NCBI RefSeq assembly: GCF_900182955.1
Contig: NZ_FXUL01000003.1
Coordinates: 124,001 to 188,000, forward strand
Direction of reading: 5' to 3'
Length of the DNA: 64,000 bases
DNA from: Noviherbaspirillum suwonense
GTDB taxonomy: Bacteria; Pseudomonadota; Gammaproteobacteria; Burkholderiales; Burkholderiaceae_D
In this document: in pieces, positions 36,289 through 47,131 of the stretch
How positions within the stretch are numbered: the stretch's first letter is position 1
Layout of the letters: each line of letters starts with the position of its first letter
Notes under the pieces: generated by a model
Database searches by the model: none
What the model saw: the letters and a program-made list of their open reading frames with translations, nothing else
Told to the model about the DNA's origin: nothing
Program-made: the position numbers and the translations under genes

Positions 36289-36669
36289 GCGTGCAGTCCG
36301 CGCAGCGGACCGCCATCGTAGGGGTCGCCTTTTTTGCCCCACTTTTTTGGCGAAGCAAAAAAGCGGGTCGGCTGCCGGGCCGAACACCCGGCTACTCCCC
36401 ACGGCAGTGAAGCCTCAACGTTTCACCCGTCAGCAGACGCGGCATCGGCGCCTTGCGTATTGGCGCCGTGCGAACGTGCAGCCGTCGCAAACTGCAGAAG
36501 CGGCTTCGCGACGGTACGCCGGTTGGCGGATGAAGCAATACCGGCTGGCCTGCCGGACGACCTAGCCGGGTTTCGGCCCGGCAGCCGACCTACTTCTCTT
36601 GCTTCGCCAAGAGAAGTAGGCAAGAGAAGGCGACCCCGATGATGGCGCCCCGCTGCGCGGGGTGCACAC

Positions 36670-36755
36670 GCCGCCAGCACCGAAATCGGGAAGCGTCCGA
36701 AACTCGCTTCGCTCAGACAGCGGACGCTTCTTTATCCGATTTCGGCACTGGCGAC
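36670..36755 (-). repeat. Right-arm hairpin of the nested repeat
   Basis: The outer stem pairs 36670-36689 with 36736-36755 (17 of 20 exact), including CCGAAATCGG with CCGATTTCGG. The inner stem and loop are the same as in the left arm. The five bases that differ from the left arm are changed on both sides of the stem, so pairing is kept. Confidence 0.8.
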
Positions 36756-36777
36756 GTGTCGCCATCGACGGGGATTC

Positions 36778-36840
<63 letters not shown>

Positions 36841-36937
36841 GTCGCTGCGCGGGGCTAACTGCAACGGCAACTGTCGCTGCGCGGAGCTAACAACCACGGC
36901 CTTCCCGGCGAGGGACAACTACCAGCGTCAGTTCCCG

Positions 36938-37333
36938 TCAAGCCTGCTTGACATGAAACACCTCGACCCCTACGGATTCGCAATCCGGATAAACATCCGG
37001 CTTCTCCGTCGAAACCCGCACCGCCCTCACCTTGGGATGCAATAACATCGCCCTCGCAACATCGTCGCACAGCGTCTCCTGCAAATGGATATGCCCCTGC
37101 GCCATGCGCCGCGCAACCGTGTCCCGCATGAAGTCATAGTCCACCACTTCATCCAGGTGGTCCCCCTGCGGCGTCGACATCGCCAGCGGAATAAACAAAT
37201 CAACGTTGATCAGGACGCGCTGCTCGCCTTGCTTTTCAAATTCATGGACGCCGATGTTGATCTGCACTTCGTAATTGCGCAGGAACAGGCGGCGGCAGTC
37301 GGAGAGCTCCGGGTAAAACAGGGTAGGCAGCAT
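36938..37333 (-). CDS. folB: Dihydroneopterin aldolase
   Basis: The protein has 131 residues. FolB cleaves dihydroneopterin in folate synthesis. Family features visible are LRNYEVQINIGVHEFEKQGEQRVLINVDL (the glutamate-bearing N-terminal strand pair), VVDYDFMRDTVARRM and LQETLCDDVARAMLLHPKVRAVRVSTEKPD. The ATG at 37333 (MLPTLFYPE) is preferred over a longer frame start at 37375, which would overlap the preceding gene. It follows the SDR gene by 31 bp on the same strand, as part of a pterin-related pair. Confidence 0.9.
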   Translation of the reverse strand: MLPTLFYPELSDCRRLFLRNYEVQINIGVHEFEKQGEQRVLINVDLFIPLAMSTPQGDHLDEVVDYDFMRDTVARRMAQGHIHLQETLCDDVARAMLLHPKVRAVRVSTEKPDVYPDCESVGVEVFHVKQA

Positions 37334-37364
37334 TGATTTCTCAAAAAAGTTGGGAAGCCACCGG

Positions 37365-38171
37365 TCAGGTGGCAAGGAACATCACGTCGCGCGGCAGCGG
37401 GAGCAGGTGCTGGCCGCCGTCGACGACCAGGGTGGTGCCGGTGACGGCGCCGGCTTCGGCCAGGTAGCAGACGGCGGCGGCGATATCGTCGGGGGTGCTG
37501 GAGCGGCCCAGTGGGGTGACCTGGTGGGCCTGCTGGAAGGCGGCTTCCGTCTGGGCGCCCGACGGCAGCGTGATGCCGGGGGCGACGCCGACGACCCGCA
37601 CTTTGGGCGCGAGCGCCTGCGCCAGCATGGTGGTGGCGGCCTGGAGCGCGGCCTTGGACAGGGTGTAGGACAGGAAGTCGGGATTCAGGTTATGGAGCTT
37701 CTGGTCCAGCAGGTTGATCACCACGGCCTGGGCGCCGTCCGGGGTCATCGCGTGCAGCGCCTGCGCCAGCAGCACCGGCGCGGCCAGGTTCGCATGCATG
37801 TGCGCATCGAGGCGCGCGACCGAGAAGTCGCTTGCATCGTCCTGCTCGAACAGCGCCGCATTGTTGACCACGCAGGTGACCGGGCCGAAGGCGGCCGTGC
37901 GCTGCAGCAGCGCGCGCACCGCCGCTTCGTCGGACAGGTCGCATTGCAGCAGCAGCGCGCGCCGGCCCAGCGCTTCGATATCGAGCGCGGTCATGTCGGC
38001 GTCGTCTTCCGAATGCCGGTAATGCACGACGATGTCCCAGCCGCGTTCGGCCAGCGCCAGCGCGATGGCGCGGCCCAGACGCTTGCCCGCGCCCGTCACC
38101 AGTGCAACTTTCCGCGCCGCCGTGGTCTGATCATGTCTGCGTGCAAGCCTTCCGGCGCCGCGTAGATTCAT
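37365..38171 (-). CDS. folM: SDR-family pterin reductase, FolM-like
   Basis: The protein has 268 residues and is a classical short-chain dehydrogenase. The NADP-binding motif is VTGAGKRLGRAIA, with Arg after the glycine motif as in pteridine reductases. Next come VNNAALFEQDD and the catalytic YTLSKAAL (Tyr-x3-Lys). The C-terminal ITLPSGAQTEAAFQQAHQVTPLGRSSTPDDIAAAV and DGGQHL fit FolM/PTR1-type dihydromonapterin or dihydrofolate reductases. Being in front of folB supports a pterin substrate. The ATG at 38171 is used; a TTG two codons upstream is also in frame. It is divergent from a methyltransferase gene, 36 bp away. Confidence 0.8.
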   Translation of the reverse strand: MNLRGAGRLARRHDQTTAARKVALVTGAGKRLGRAIALALAERGWDIVVHYRHSEDDADMTALDIEALGRRALLLQCDLSDEAAVRALLQRTAAFGPVTCVVNNAALFEQDDASDFSVARLDAHMHANLAAPVLLAQALHAMTPDGAQAVVINLLDQKLHNLNPDFLSYTLSKAALQAATTMLAQALAPKVRVVGVAPGITLPSGAQTEAAFQQAHQVTPLGRSSTPDDIAAAVCYLAEAGAVTGTTLVVDGGQHLLPLPRDVMFLAT

Positions 38172-38207
38172 ATACAACCCCTAAAGCGATTGACTACAAT
38201 ACCGTCT

Positions 38208-39368
38208 ATGCAACTGCAACTGCCCGATCCTGGTCTCGATGCGCTGATGGCTTCGCGCTCGCTGCAAACCCTCATCGCCAACGACATACGCCACAACTCC
38301 GGGTGGATACCGTTCTCCCGTTTCATGGAGCTGGCGCTGTACGCGCCCGGCGTCGGCTATTACAGCGGCGGCGCCGCCAAGCTTGGCAGGGACGGTGATT
38401 TTACAACCGCGCCCGAAATGTCGCCGTTGTTTGGCCAGACGATCGCGCATGTCGTGGCCGACCTGATAGGCAAGACCACGCCGCAGATCATGGAGTTCGG
38501 CGCCGGCACCGGCAAGCTGGCGCGCGACGTGCTGACCGAGCTTGCGGCGATGGGCGTCGCGGTGCATCGCTATTCCATCGTCGAATTGTCCGGCGAACTG
38601 CGGGCGCGCCAGCAGCAGACGCTGCGCGGTTTTTCGCAGGTCACCTGGCTCGACCAGTTTCCAGCGGTCTACTCCGGCGTTGTGTTGGGCAACGAGGTGC
38701 TCGACGCGATGCCGGTGCAGCTGGTGACCAAGACGGCGCAGGGATGGCGCGAGCGCGGCATCGGCCTGGCGCCGAAGAAGTTCGTCTACCGCGACCGGCC
38801 TTGCGACCCGGCGCTGCTGGCGCAGATCCCCAATGCCGATGCATTGCCCGAAGGCTACCTGACCGAAGTGCATCCGATCGCGCTCGGCTTCGTGCGCACG
38901 CTGGCCGACATGCTGCGCGCCGGCTACGATTACACCGGCCACGGCGGCGCCGCCCTGCTGATCGATTACGGCTTCCCCGCGCACGAGTACTACCTGCCGC
39001 AGCGCGCCGAGGGCACGCTGATGTGCCACTACCGCCATCATGCGCATGGCGACCCGTTTTACCTGCCCGGCCTGCAGGACATCACCGCCCATGTCGACTT
39101 CACCGCGATCGCCCGCACCGCCGTCAACAGCGGGCTCGACGTGCTGAGCTATACCAGCCAGGCTGCGTTCCTGATCGATGCCGGCATCGGCGACCTGCTG
39201 CAGCGCATCCCCGCCACCGACCGTCTGCGCTACCTGCCGCGGGCCAACGAGCTGCAGAAACTGACGTCGCCGGCCGAGATGGGCGAGCTGTTCAAGGTCA
39301 TCGCGCTCGGCACCAAGGTCGAATTGCCGGAGAAGTTTGCCCGCAACGACCGCAGCCACCGGCTGTGA
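38208..39368 (+). CDS. SAM-dependent methyltransferase, MidA/NDUFAF7 family
   Basis: The protein has 386 residues. It matches the COG1565 family, whose mitochondrial members methylate an arginine of complex I subunit NDUFS2. Motifs visible are SGWIPFSRFMELALYAPGVGYYSGG, DFTTAPEMSPLFGQTIA, the SAM loop IMEFGAGTGKLARDVL, and VVLGNEVLDAMPV. The bacterial target is unknown. The ATG at 38208 is used; the TTG at 38190 is in frame but would read through a likely promoter. The neighbourhood (methyltransferase, SDR, folB) is a conserved arrangement as I recall it. Confidence 0.85.
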   Translation: MQLQLPDPGLDALMASRSLQTLIANDIRHNSGWIPFSRFMELALYAPGVGYYSGGAAKLGRDGDFTTAPEMSPLFGQTIAHVVADLIGKTTPQIMEFGAGTGKLARDVLTELAAMGVAVHRYSIVELSGELRARQQQTLRGFSQVTWLDQFPAVYSGVVLGNEVLDAMPVQLVTKTAQGWRERGIGLAPKKFVYRDRPCDPALLAQIPNADALPEGYLTEVHPIALGFVRTLADMLRAGYDYTGHGGAALLIDYGFPAHEYYLPQRAEGTLMCHYRHHAHGDPFYLPGLQDITAHVDFTAIARTAVNSGLDVLSYTSQAAFLIDAGIGDLLQRIPATDRLRYLPRANELQKLTSPAEMGELFKVIALGTKVELPEKFARNDRSHRL

Positions 39369-39425
39369 CCGCGTACAGGCCGGCGGCCGCGCTACAATCC
39401 TGCATCAATTAATGGAAAGCCGCGC

Positions 39426-39620
39426 ATGATACGCTGGGTCCTGACGATATTCATCGCGCTGATCGTGTTCTCGGCCCTGCTGCCATGGCTGGAAAAGCTG
39501 GGCGTGGGCCGCCTGCCCGGCGACGTGAAGTTCTCGCTGTTCGGCAAGACCGTCTTCCTGCCGTTCGCCTCCACCATCCTGCTGTCCACCGTCATTTTCC
39601 TGGTCGCCCGCTACCTGTAG
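39426..39620 (+). CDS. DUF2905 small membrane protein
   Basis: The protein has 64 residues and two membrane helices joined by LPWLEKLGVGRLPGDVKF, the DUF2905 signature (G-R-L-P-G-D), followed by FGKTVFLPFASTILLS. Function is unknown. The gene is 57 bp downstream of the methyltransferase gene on the same strand. Confidence 0.85.
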   Translation: MIRWVLTIFIALIVFSALLPWLEKLGVGRLPGDVKFSLFGKTVFLPFASTILLSTVIFLVARYL

Positions 39621-39745
39621 GCCTGCAGGCGCGATGCCTGTCCATCCATGCGCGCCACGGCAGCCAGGCGGTTGGCGCGGGGACAAACCTGTCCTGTCTG
39701 CAACTGGGTATACTGCCCGGCCAACGCTAAAAATAATCCAGAGAC

Positions 39746-41152
39746 ATGGCCCAGACCGGGGAAGAACTGCAGGCTCGCTACGGCGAGCGTTATAAATGGC
39801 TGGTGCTGATCACCGTGATGATCGGGTCGATGGCGGCCATCATGTCATCCACCATCGTCAATGTGGCAGTGCCCGACCTGTCGCGCCATTTCACGCTGGG
39901 CCAGGAACGGGCGCAATGGGTGTCTACCAGCTTCATGCTGGCCATGACGCTGTCCATGCTGACGACCCCATGGCTGCTGCTGCGCTTCGGCCTGCGCCGC
40001 ACTTACGGCGGCGCGATGCTGCTGCTGCTGTGCGGCGGCATCTTCGGCGGCGTTTCCGTCAACTACCTGATGCTGATCGCCATGCGCGTGGTCGAGGGCC
40101 TGGCCTGCGGCGTGGTGCAGCCCATTCCCGCCATCATGATCCTGCGGTCCTTCGCCAAGCATGAGCAGGGCAGGGCGATGGGGCTGTTCGGCTTCGGCGT
40201 GGTGCTGGCGCCGGCGCTCGGCCCCAGCGTGGGCGGCGTGCTGGTCGAGCATTTCGGCTGGCGTTCGATCTTCTTCATCATGGTGCCTTTCTGCCTGGCG
40301 GTGCTGGCGATGGCGAATCGCTACCTCGCCGCCAACGCCACCGGCGGCGAAGCCCGCCCGCTGGACTGGCGCGGCCTGCTGCTGGCGGGCGTCGCCATCA
40401 TCTGCCTGCTCAACGGGCTGGTCGAAGTGCGCCAGAACGGCCTGATTGCCGCCGTGTTGCTGGGCATCGGCCTGGCGGGCCTGGTCGGCTTCGTCGTCTA
40501 CCAGTTAAAGACCCCGCATCCGCTGATGAACATGGCGCTGTTCCGCTATCCGCAGTTTGCGATGGGCGCGCTGGTCGCGTTCATCTACGGCATGGGCCTG
40601 TTCGGCTCGACCTACCTGCTGCCGGTGTACATGCAACTCGGCCTGCATTACCTGCCGTCGCAGGCCGGGCTGGTGCTGCTGCCGGCCGGCGGCGTGCTGG
40701 CGGTGACGATCTGGCTGGGCGGGCGCCTGGTCGACCGCTTCCCGCCGCATCTGCTGGTCGCGACCGGCGTGTTGCTGCTGGCGCTGTCGTTTGCGCTGAT
40801 GGCCTTGGTCAAGCCCGACACCAGCTATATCGTGCTGATACTGTGGGCCATCGTCGGACGCATCGGTCTCGGCCTGGTGCTGCCGGCGCTCAGCCTGGGA
40901 TCGATGCGCGGCGTCGACTTCGCGCTCATTGCCCAGGGTTCCAGCACCATCAACTTCCTGCGCCAACTCGGCGGCGCCATCGGCGTCAGCCTGGTCGGCA
41001 TCGTGCTGGAATGGCGGCTGTCGCTGTATCCGGCCGGCACGGGCGCGCACAGCCTGCGCGCCTTCGATGAAACCTTCGTGTTCATCGCCGTCATTTCGGC
41101 GCTTGCCGTGGCGGCCGCATGGCGCATCCGCGAACCGCAGGCGCCGGTCTAG
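39746..41152 (+). CDS. DHA2-family MFS multidrug exporter
   Basis: The protein has 468 residues and 14 membrane helices, a drug:H+ antiporter of the EmrB/DHA2 type. Helix 1 shows IMSSTIVNVAVPDLSRHFTLG (the DHA2 motif), and motif A follows as LLRFGLRRTYGGAMLL. Motif C is GFGVVLAPALGPSVGGVLVEHFGWR. No EmrA-like adaptor gene is next to it, so export may be to the periplasm or with a distant partner. Substrates cannot be predicted. Confidence 0.85.
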   Translation: MAQTGEELQARYGERYKWLVLITVMIGSMAAIMSSTIVNVAVPDLSRHFTLGQERAQWVSTSFMLAMTLSMLTTPWLLLRFGLRRTYGGAMLLLLCGGIFGGVSVNYLMLIAMRVVEGLACGVVQPIPAIMILRSFAKHEQGRAMGLFGFGVVLAPALGPSVGGVLVEHFGWRSIFFIMVPFCLAVLAMANRYLAANATGGEARPLDWRGLLLAGVAIICLLNGLVEVRQNGLIAAVLLGIGLAGLVGFVVYQLKTPHPLMNMALFRYPQFAMGALVAFIYGMGLFGSTYLLPVYMQLGLHYLPSQAGLVLLPAGGVLAVTIWLGGRLVDRFPPHLLVATGVLLLALSFALMALVKPDTSYIVLILWAIVGRIGLGLVLPALSLGSMRGVDFALIAQGSSTINFLRQLGGAIGVSLVGIVLEWRLSLYPAGTGAHSLRAFDETFVFIAVISALAVAAAWRIREPQAPV

Positions 41153-41158
41153 CGCCCG

Positions 41159-42958
41159 TCAGTCCCAGCCGTCCTTGCGCTGGCTGGCGCGCGCTTCGGC
41201 GTCGCGGGCGAACATCGCCTCGAGTTCGTCCCGGGCCTGCCGCGCCATCGATACGTATTGCTGCTGGTCGCGGTAATACGGGTAGACATCGTCCAGCGAC
41301 TTCAGCGTATGGGCGCGGAACTTCATCGTGGCCTGGCGGGCCTGCCAGGCGCTGACGCCGAGCTGCTGCATCACCCTGCGCCCGAGCAGCAGCGCGCTCT
41401 CGAAGGTTTCGCGCTCGATGATGGTGACGCCACGGTCCATCAGGTCGTAGTAATGGCTGACATTGCGCGCCCGCGCCAGGATGGGCAGGTCCGGGAACGC
41501 GGCGCGCACAGCTTCGACCAGCTTTAGGCTGTCCTCGACATTATCGATTGCCAGCACCAGCGCCCGCGCACGTCCGGCGCCAGCCGCATGCAGCAGATCG
41601 ATGCGGGTGGCGTCGCCGTAGAACACCTTGAAGCCGAAGCGGCGCAGCAGGTCGATCTGGTCCGGGTCATGGTCGAGCACGGTCAGGTCGACGCCGTTCG
41701 CATGCAGCAGGCGGCCGACGATCTGGCCGAAGCGGCCGAAGCCGGCGATGATCACGTGGTCCTCGTTCGCCTCTATCTTGTCGTCCTGCCGCTTCTTCGC
41801 GGCGGCATAGCCGGGGGCGATGAAACGGTCATGCACCAGCAGCAGCAGCGGCGTCATCATCATCGACAGCGTCACCGTCACCACCAGGATTGCCGCCACT
41901 TCGGGCGTGAATACGCGGGCCGTGGCCGCCGCGCCGAACACGACGAAGGCAAATTCGCCACCCTGCGCCAGCATGAAGGCGAACAGCGCGCGCTGGCTGC
42001 GCGCAATGCCCAGGCGCGCGCTCAGCAGGTAGAGCACCGCACCCTTGATCAGGAGAAACAAGGCGACCATGCCGAGGATGCGCCACGGCTGCGCCAGGAA
42101 TACCGCAAAGTCCACCGACATGCCGACCGCGGTGAAGAACAGGCCCAGCAGCAGGCCCTTGAACGGCTCCAGGTCGGATTCCAGCGCATGCCGGTATTCG
42201 GAATCGGCCAGCAGCACGCCGGCCAGGAAAGTGCCGAGCGCCATCGACAGCCCAACCCATTGCATCAGCATCGCAATGGCGATCACCAGCAGCAGCGCGA
42301 AGGCGGTGAAGATCTCCCGCAGCGCCGTCTTGGCAATGATGCGCAGCACCGGGCGGATCAGGTAGCGCCCGCCCAGCACCAGCACCGCGATCACCGCAAC
42401 CGCCTGCGCGAAGCCGAGCCAGTTGCTGCTGTCGTCCTGGGTGACGATGCCCAGCATAGGCACGATGGCAATCATCGGGATCGCGGCGATGTCCTGGAAC
42501 AGCAGGATGGCGAACCCGGCGGTTCCGGCAGGCGTCGCCATCAGGTTGCGCTCGTCCAGCGTCGCCAGCGCGATGGCGGTCGACGACAGCGACAGGCCAA
42601 GCGAAGCAATCAGCGCGATTTTCCAGTGGACGCCGAACAGCAGGGCGACCGCGGTGAGGGCGGCTGCGACCAGCAGCACCTGCGCGCCGCCGCCGCCGAA
42701 GATCGGCCGGCGCATCGCCCACAGCCGCTTGGGCTCCAGTTCGAGGCCGATCAGGAACAGCAGCAGGACGACCCCGAACTCCGAAAAGTGCAGGATGTCC
42801 TGCACGCCGCGGATCAGCCCCAGCCCCCACGGGCCGATCGCAATGCCCGCCAGCAGGTAGCCCAGCACTGCGCCCAGGCCAAGACGCTTGGCGATCGGAA
42901 CCGAGACCACCGCGGCGAGCAAATAGACCATCGCGTTTTGCAACAGGTTTTGTTCCAT
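41159..42958 (-). CDS. kefC: KefC-type glutathione-regulated K+/H+ antiporter
   Basis: The protein has 599 residues. The CPA2 membrane domain occupies about 1-385 (GAVLGYLLAGIAIGPWGLGLI, LLFLIGLELEPKRLW, FQDIAAIPMIAIVP). The cytoplasmic RCK/TrkA-N domain follows (VIIAGFGRFGQIVGRLLHANG), with a Rossmann GxGxxG pattern. K+ efflux with proton entry protects against electrophiles; KefB and KefC are not easily separated by eye. The ATG at 42958 gives the usual N-terminus (MEQNLLQNAMVYLLAAV); an upstream open extension runs into the next gene. The KefF/G-like partner gene ends 20 bp before it, in the same operon. Confidence 0.88.
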   Translation of the reverse strand: MEQNLLQNAMVYLLAAVVSVPIAKRLGLGAVLGYLLAGIAIGPWGLGLIRGVQDILHFSEFGVVLLLFLIGLELEPKRLWAMRRPIFGGGGAQVLLVAAALTAVALLFGVHWKIALIASLGLSLSSTAIALATLDERNLMATPAGTAGFAILLFQDIAAIPMIAIVPMLGIVTQDDSSNWLGFAQAVAVIAVLVLGGRYLIRPVLRIIAKTALREIFTAFALLLVIAIAMLMQWVGLSMALGTFLAGVLLADSEYRHALESDLEPFKGLLLGLFFTAVGMSVDFAVFLAQPWRILGMVALFLLIKGAVLYLLSARLGIARSQRALFAFMLAQGGEFAFVVFGAAATARVFTPEVAAILVVTVTLSMMMTPLLLLVHDRFIAPGYAAAKKRQDDKIEANEDHVIIAGFGRFGQIVGRLLHANGVDLTVLDHDPDQIDLLRRFGFKVFYGDATRIDLLHAAGAGRARALVLAIDNVEDSLKLVEAVRAAFPDLPILARARNVSHYYDLMDRGVTIIERETFESALLLGRRVMQQLGVSAWQARQATMKFRAHTLKSLDDVYPYYRDQQQYVSMARQARDELEAMFARDAEARASQRKDGWD

Positions 42959-42977
42959 CTTGCTTACTTGCCTCGGT

Positions 42978-43526
42978 TCAAGGGTGAAAAGGAGCGGACG
43001 GCGGCATGCCTTCCAGCATGCGCCGATAGGCGTCGACATGCGCGGCCACGGCTGCTTCATCGGCCTGGCGGGCGCCATGCATCACCAGCGGCTCCAGCCA
43101 TTGCATCTTGCAAAGCACCGCGGTCTGGCGGTAAGGCGGCAGGAACGCGGCAAGCGGATAGCCATGTTCCCCCTGCGCACTGTAGGCGCCGGCGCCGCCG
43201 CCGGTCGTGATCGCCAGCAGGAAGCGCTTGCCCTTGAGCATATTGCCGTTCTTGCCATAGGCCCATCCGTGTTCCAGCACCTGGTCCAGCCACTCCTTCT
43301 GCAGGGACGGCATGCCGTACCACTGTATCGGATGCTGCATGACGATCAGGTCGGCCTCGGCCAGCAAGGCCTGTTCGCGCGCCACATCGATCACGAAGTC
43401 CGGGTAGAGCTCATAGAGTTCGTTGACCGTCACATTGGGCAACGAGCGCGCTGCGGCAACCATTTGCCGGTTGACGCGGGAAGCCTGCGGCGCCGAATGC
43501 GCATAAAGGACGAGAACACGGGACAT
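42978..43526 (-). CDS. KefF/KefG-type NAD(P)H:quinone oxidoreductase
   Basis: The protein has 182 residues with a flavodoxin-like fold. VLVLYAHSAPQASRVNRQM is the FMN-binding start, and VMQHPIQWYGMPSLQKEWLDQVLEHGWAYG is the family signature. The ITTGGGAGAYSAQGEHGYPL stretch fits KefF/KefG. It is the ancillary protein that activates KefC/KefB. It is the first gene of the two-gene operon, 20 bp upstream of the antiporter gene. Confidence 0.88.
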   Translation of the reverse strand: MSRVLVLYAHSAPQASRVNRQMVAAARSLPNVTVNELYELYPDFVIDVAREQALLAEADLIVMQHPIQWYGMPSLQKEWLDQVLEHGWAYGKNGNMLKGKRFLLAITTGGGAGAYSAQGEHGYPLAAFLPPYRQTAVLCKMQWLEPLVMHGARQADEAAVAAHVDAYRRMLEGMPPSAPFHP

Positions 43527-43730
43527 GGAGCGAGCCTGCTGGGTTGACGATCAGGCATTATCGCGGGTTGATGTGGTTTTTTCACGGCAGTGGCGCGTAA
43601 AACCGGCGCTGTCCCAACAAGTCTCCACATTTTTCTTGTTTCCCGGGCAAAACGCACTTTTATTTCCTGCAGGGCTCGTGCTATTCTTCGGCTCCTTCGA
43701 CGGCAAGTGCATGTAGAAAACACTTCGAAG

Positions 43731-43759
43731 TTGACAGGCCGAGGGTTTCCCAATATAGT
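43731..43759 (+). promoter_or_regulatory. Sigma-70 promoter of the tRNA-tuf operon
   Basis: TTGACA (43731-43736), a 17-bp spacer and TATAGT (43754-43759) form a near-consensus promoter ending 14 bp before the tRNA-Tyr gene. The discriminator is GC-rich (TCGGGGTTCCC), as in stringently controlled stable-RNA promoters. Confidence 0.85.
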
Positions 43760-43773
43760 TCGGGGTTCCCTGC

Positions 43774-43859
43774 GGAGGGGTGGCCGAGTGGTTAATGGCA
43801 GCAGACTGTAAATCTGCCCTCTTACGAGTACGCTGGTTCGAATCCAGCCCCCTCCACCA
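43774..43859 (+). tRNA. tRNA-Tyr (GTA)
   Basis: An 86-nt class II tRNA with CCA encoded. The acceptor stem GGAGGGG pairs with CCCCTCC; anticodon GTA is in CTGTAAAT, and the long variable arm and GGTTCGAATCC T-arm are present. First of three tRNAs upstream of tuf. Confidence 0.97.
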
Positions 43860-43916
43860 ACAGGCGAAGCGCGGTAGGTGATTGTTTTAGTTGTGAGTGG
43901 CTGTGTGGTCACCCTT

Positions 43917-43990
43917 GCGGGTGTAGCTCAATGGTAGAGCTGAAGCCTTCCAAGCTTATGACGAGGGTTCGATTCCCTTCACCCGCTCCA
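43917..43990 (+). tRNA. tRNA-Gly (TCC)
   Basis: A 74-nt tRNA with encoded CCA. The acceptor stem GCGGGTG pairs with CACCCGC; anticodon TCC lies in CTTCCAAG; the T-arm is GGGTTCGATTCCC. Confidence 0.97.
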
Positions 43991-44038
43991 GTTTTCGGTT
44001 GAAGGTGCTGAGTTTCAGCATCATGCAACAAAGGTTTT

Positions 44039-44113
<75 letters not shown>

Positions 44114-44222
44114 GTCTAATACGGGGCGCATCGCATCGCGCGATGCGCCTCAGGCAGCAAGCACATCAGCAAGATAGTCGGGCAGTGCCTGGACATTCTC
44201 ATCAAATCGTTAGGAGTCTAAG

Positions 44223-45413
<1,191 letters not shown>

Positions 45414-45487
45414 GGAATAATCTGAAAAGCCTGTGCCGGTTTTCTGGCGCAGGTGATTCGGTGGTTCCGGGTTTACCGTTTTAACGT

Positions 45488-45563
45488 AGGGGCGTAGCTC
45501 AATTGGCAGAGCGTCGGTCTCCAAAACCGAAGGTCGGGGGTTCGAGGCCCTCCGCCCCTGCCA
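45488..45563 (+). tRNA. tRNA-Trp (CCA)
   Basis: A 76-nt tRNA with encoded 3' CCA. The acceptor stem AGGGGCG pairs with CGCCCCT; anticodon CCA is in CTCCAAAA; the T-arm is GGGGGTTCGAGGCCCTC. It lies between tuf and secE. Confidence 0.97.
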
Positions 45564-45598
45564 CCGTTTCAGGTGCAGGGCACCGAAAGTAAAATTGT

Positions 45599-45982
45599 AT
45601 GGCTAATCAACCCGTGCAGACCGTCAATACGTCAGGCGACAAAGTGAAGGTCGGCCTGGCTATTTGCGCTGCTGTTGCCGGTGTAGTAGGTTTTTATCTG
45701 CTTGCAGGGCAGTCGACACTGGTGCGATCGCTGGCCTTGGTCGCCGGTCTGCTGGTTGGAATTGGCTTGCTCTGGACTTCTCTGTCAGGCCAGGGCTTTC
45801 TGGCGTTCGCCAAGGAAGCTATCCGTGAAACAAAGAAAGTGGTGTGGCCGACCCGCAAGGAAGCCATGCAGATTACCGCCATCGTGTTCGGCTTCGTGCT
45901 GGTGATGGCGATCTTTCTTTGGGGCACCGACAAGATACTGGAATTCGTGTTGTATGACTTGATTCTGGGCTGGAAACGATAA
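45599..45982 (+). CDS. secE: Preprotein translocase subunit SecE
   Basis: The protein has 127 residues with three membrane helices, the longer proteobacterial form. The conserved amphipathic region is [24 protein letters not shown] before the last helix. It clamps SecY in the translocon. It overlaps nusG by one base (TAATG), the usual secE-nusG coupling. Confidence 0.95.
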   Translation: MANQPVQTVNTSGDKVKVGLAICAAVAGVVGFYLLAGQSTLVRSLALVAGLLVGIGLLWTSLSGQGFLAFAKEAIRETKKVVWPTRKEAMQITAIVFGFVLVMAIFLWGTDKILEFVLYDLILGWKR

Positions 45983-46572
45983 TGAGCGAAAATCTGCAAG
46001 ACGGCGTGCCTACCGAGGCAGTGGTGTCCGCGCCTACCGGCAACAAGCGCTGGTATGTGGTTCACGCTTACTCCGGCATGGAAAAAAGCGTGCAGCGCGC
46101 GCTGACCGAGCGCATCACGCGTGCCGGCATGGAAGACAAGTTCGGTCGCATCCTGGTGCCGACCGAAGAAGTCATCGAAGTCAAGAATGGTCACAAGTCG
46201 GTGACCGAACGTCGTTTCTTTCCCGGCTACGTGCTAGTCGAAATGGAAATGACGGACGACACCTGGCATCTGGTGAAGAACACCAGCAAAGTGACTGGCT
46301 TCATCGGTGGCAAGTCCAACAAGCCGACGCCGATCCCACCGCACGAAGTAGATAAGATCCTGCACCAGATGCAGGAAGGCATCGAAAAGCCGCGTCCCAA
46401 GGTGCTGTACGAAGTTGGCGAGCTGGTCCGTATCAAGGATGGCCCGTTTACCGACTTCAACGGCAACGTCGAGGAAGTCAACTACGAAAAGTCCAAGGTC
46501 CGGGTTTCCGTGACCATCTTCGGACGCGCTACGCCGGTCGAACTCGAATTCGGCCAGGTCGAAAAAGTTTAA
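45982..46572 (+). CDS. nusG: Transcription termination/antitermination factor NusG
   Basis: The protein has 196 residues. The NGN domain begins [20 protein letters not shown], and the C-terminal KOW domain contains [21 protein letters not shown]. It links RNA polymerase with Rho and the ribosome. A 7-bp hairpin follows at 46584. Confidence 0.97.
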   Translation: MSENLQDGVPTEAVVSAPTGNKRWYVVHAYSGMEKSVQRALTERITRAGMEDKFGRILVPTEEVIEVKNGHKSVTERRFFPGYVLVEMEMTDDTWHLVKNTSKVTGFIGGKSNKPTPIPPHEVDKILHQMQEGIEKPRPKVLYEVGELVRIKDGPFTDFNGNVEEVNYEKSKVRVSVTIFGRATPVELEFGQVEKV

Positions 46573-46583
46573 GAATGCAGCAA

Positions 46584-46600
46584 GCGCCCGTGCCGGGCGC
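46584..46600 (+). terminator. Hairpin between nusG and rplK
   Basis: A perfect stem, GCGCCCG and CGGGCGC, with a TGC loop and ATCTTTCAT behind it. Its weak T-tail suggests partial termination or a processing site. Confidence 0.45.
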
Positions 46601-46699
46601 ATCTTTCATAGTGAAACCGGCGCGTATCAACAGAGGAGCCGGCAGGCGGGCTAGCACGCTTGCCTGTCGGCGCTAACACTCACTCAAACTGGAGCCATC

Positions 46700-47131
46700 A
46701 TGGCAAAGAAAATCATCGGTTTTATCAAGCTGCAAGTGCCAGCTGGTAAAGCAAATCCGTCTCCCCCGATCGGCCCGGCCCTCGGTCAGCGCGGCTTGAA
46801 CATCATGGAATTCTGCAAGGCGTTCAACGCACAGACCCAGGGTATCGAGCCTGGCATGCCGATTCCGGTCGTCATCACCGCATTCGCAGACAAGTCCTTC
46901 ACCTTCGTGATGAAGTCGCCGCCGGCAACGTACCTGATCAAGAAAGCCGCTGGCATTCAAAAGGGTTCGCCGAAGCCGCATACCGACAAGGTTGGCTCGA
47001 TCACCCGCGCGCAAGCTGAAGAAATCGCAAAAACCAAGAACGCTGACCTGACGGCAGCCGACATGGAAGCAGCCGTGCGCACCGTCGCCGGTTCTGCCCG
47101 TTCCATGGGCATCACGGTGGAGGGTCTGTAA
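46700..47131 (+). CDS. rplK: 50S ribosomal protein L11
   Basis: The protein has 143 residues with the L11 signature: [38 protein letters not shown] at the N-terminus and RSMGITVEG at the C-terminus. It binds the GTPase-associated 23S region. The last base overlaps the rplA start (TAATG). Confidence 0.98.
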   Translation: MAKKIIGFIKLQVPAGKANPSPPIGPALGQRGLNIMEFCKAFNAQTQGIEPGMPIPVVITAFADKSFTFVMKSPPATYLIKKAAGIQKGSPKPHTDKVGSITRAQAEEIAKTKNADLTAADMEAAVRTVAGSARSMGITVEGL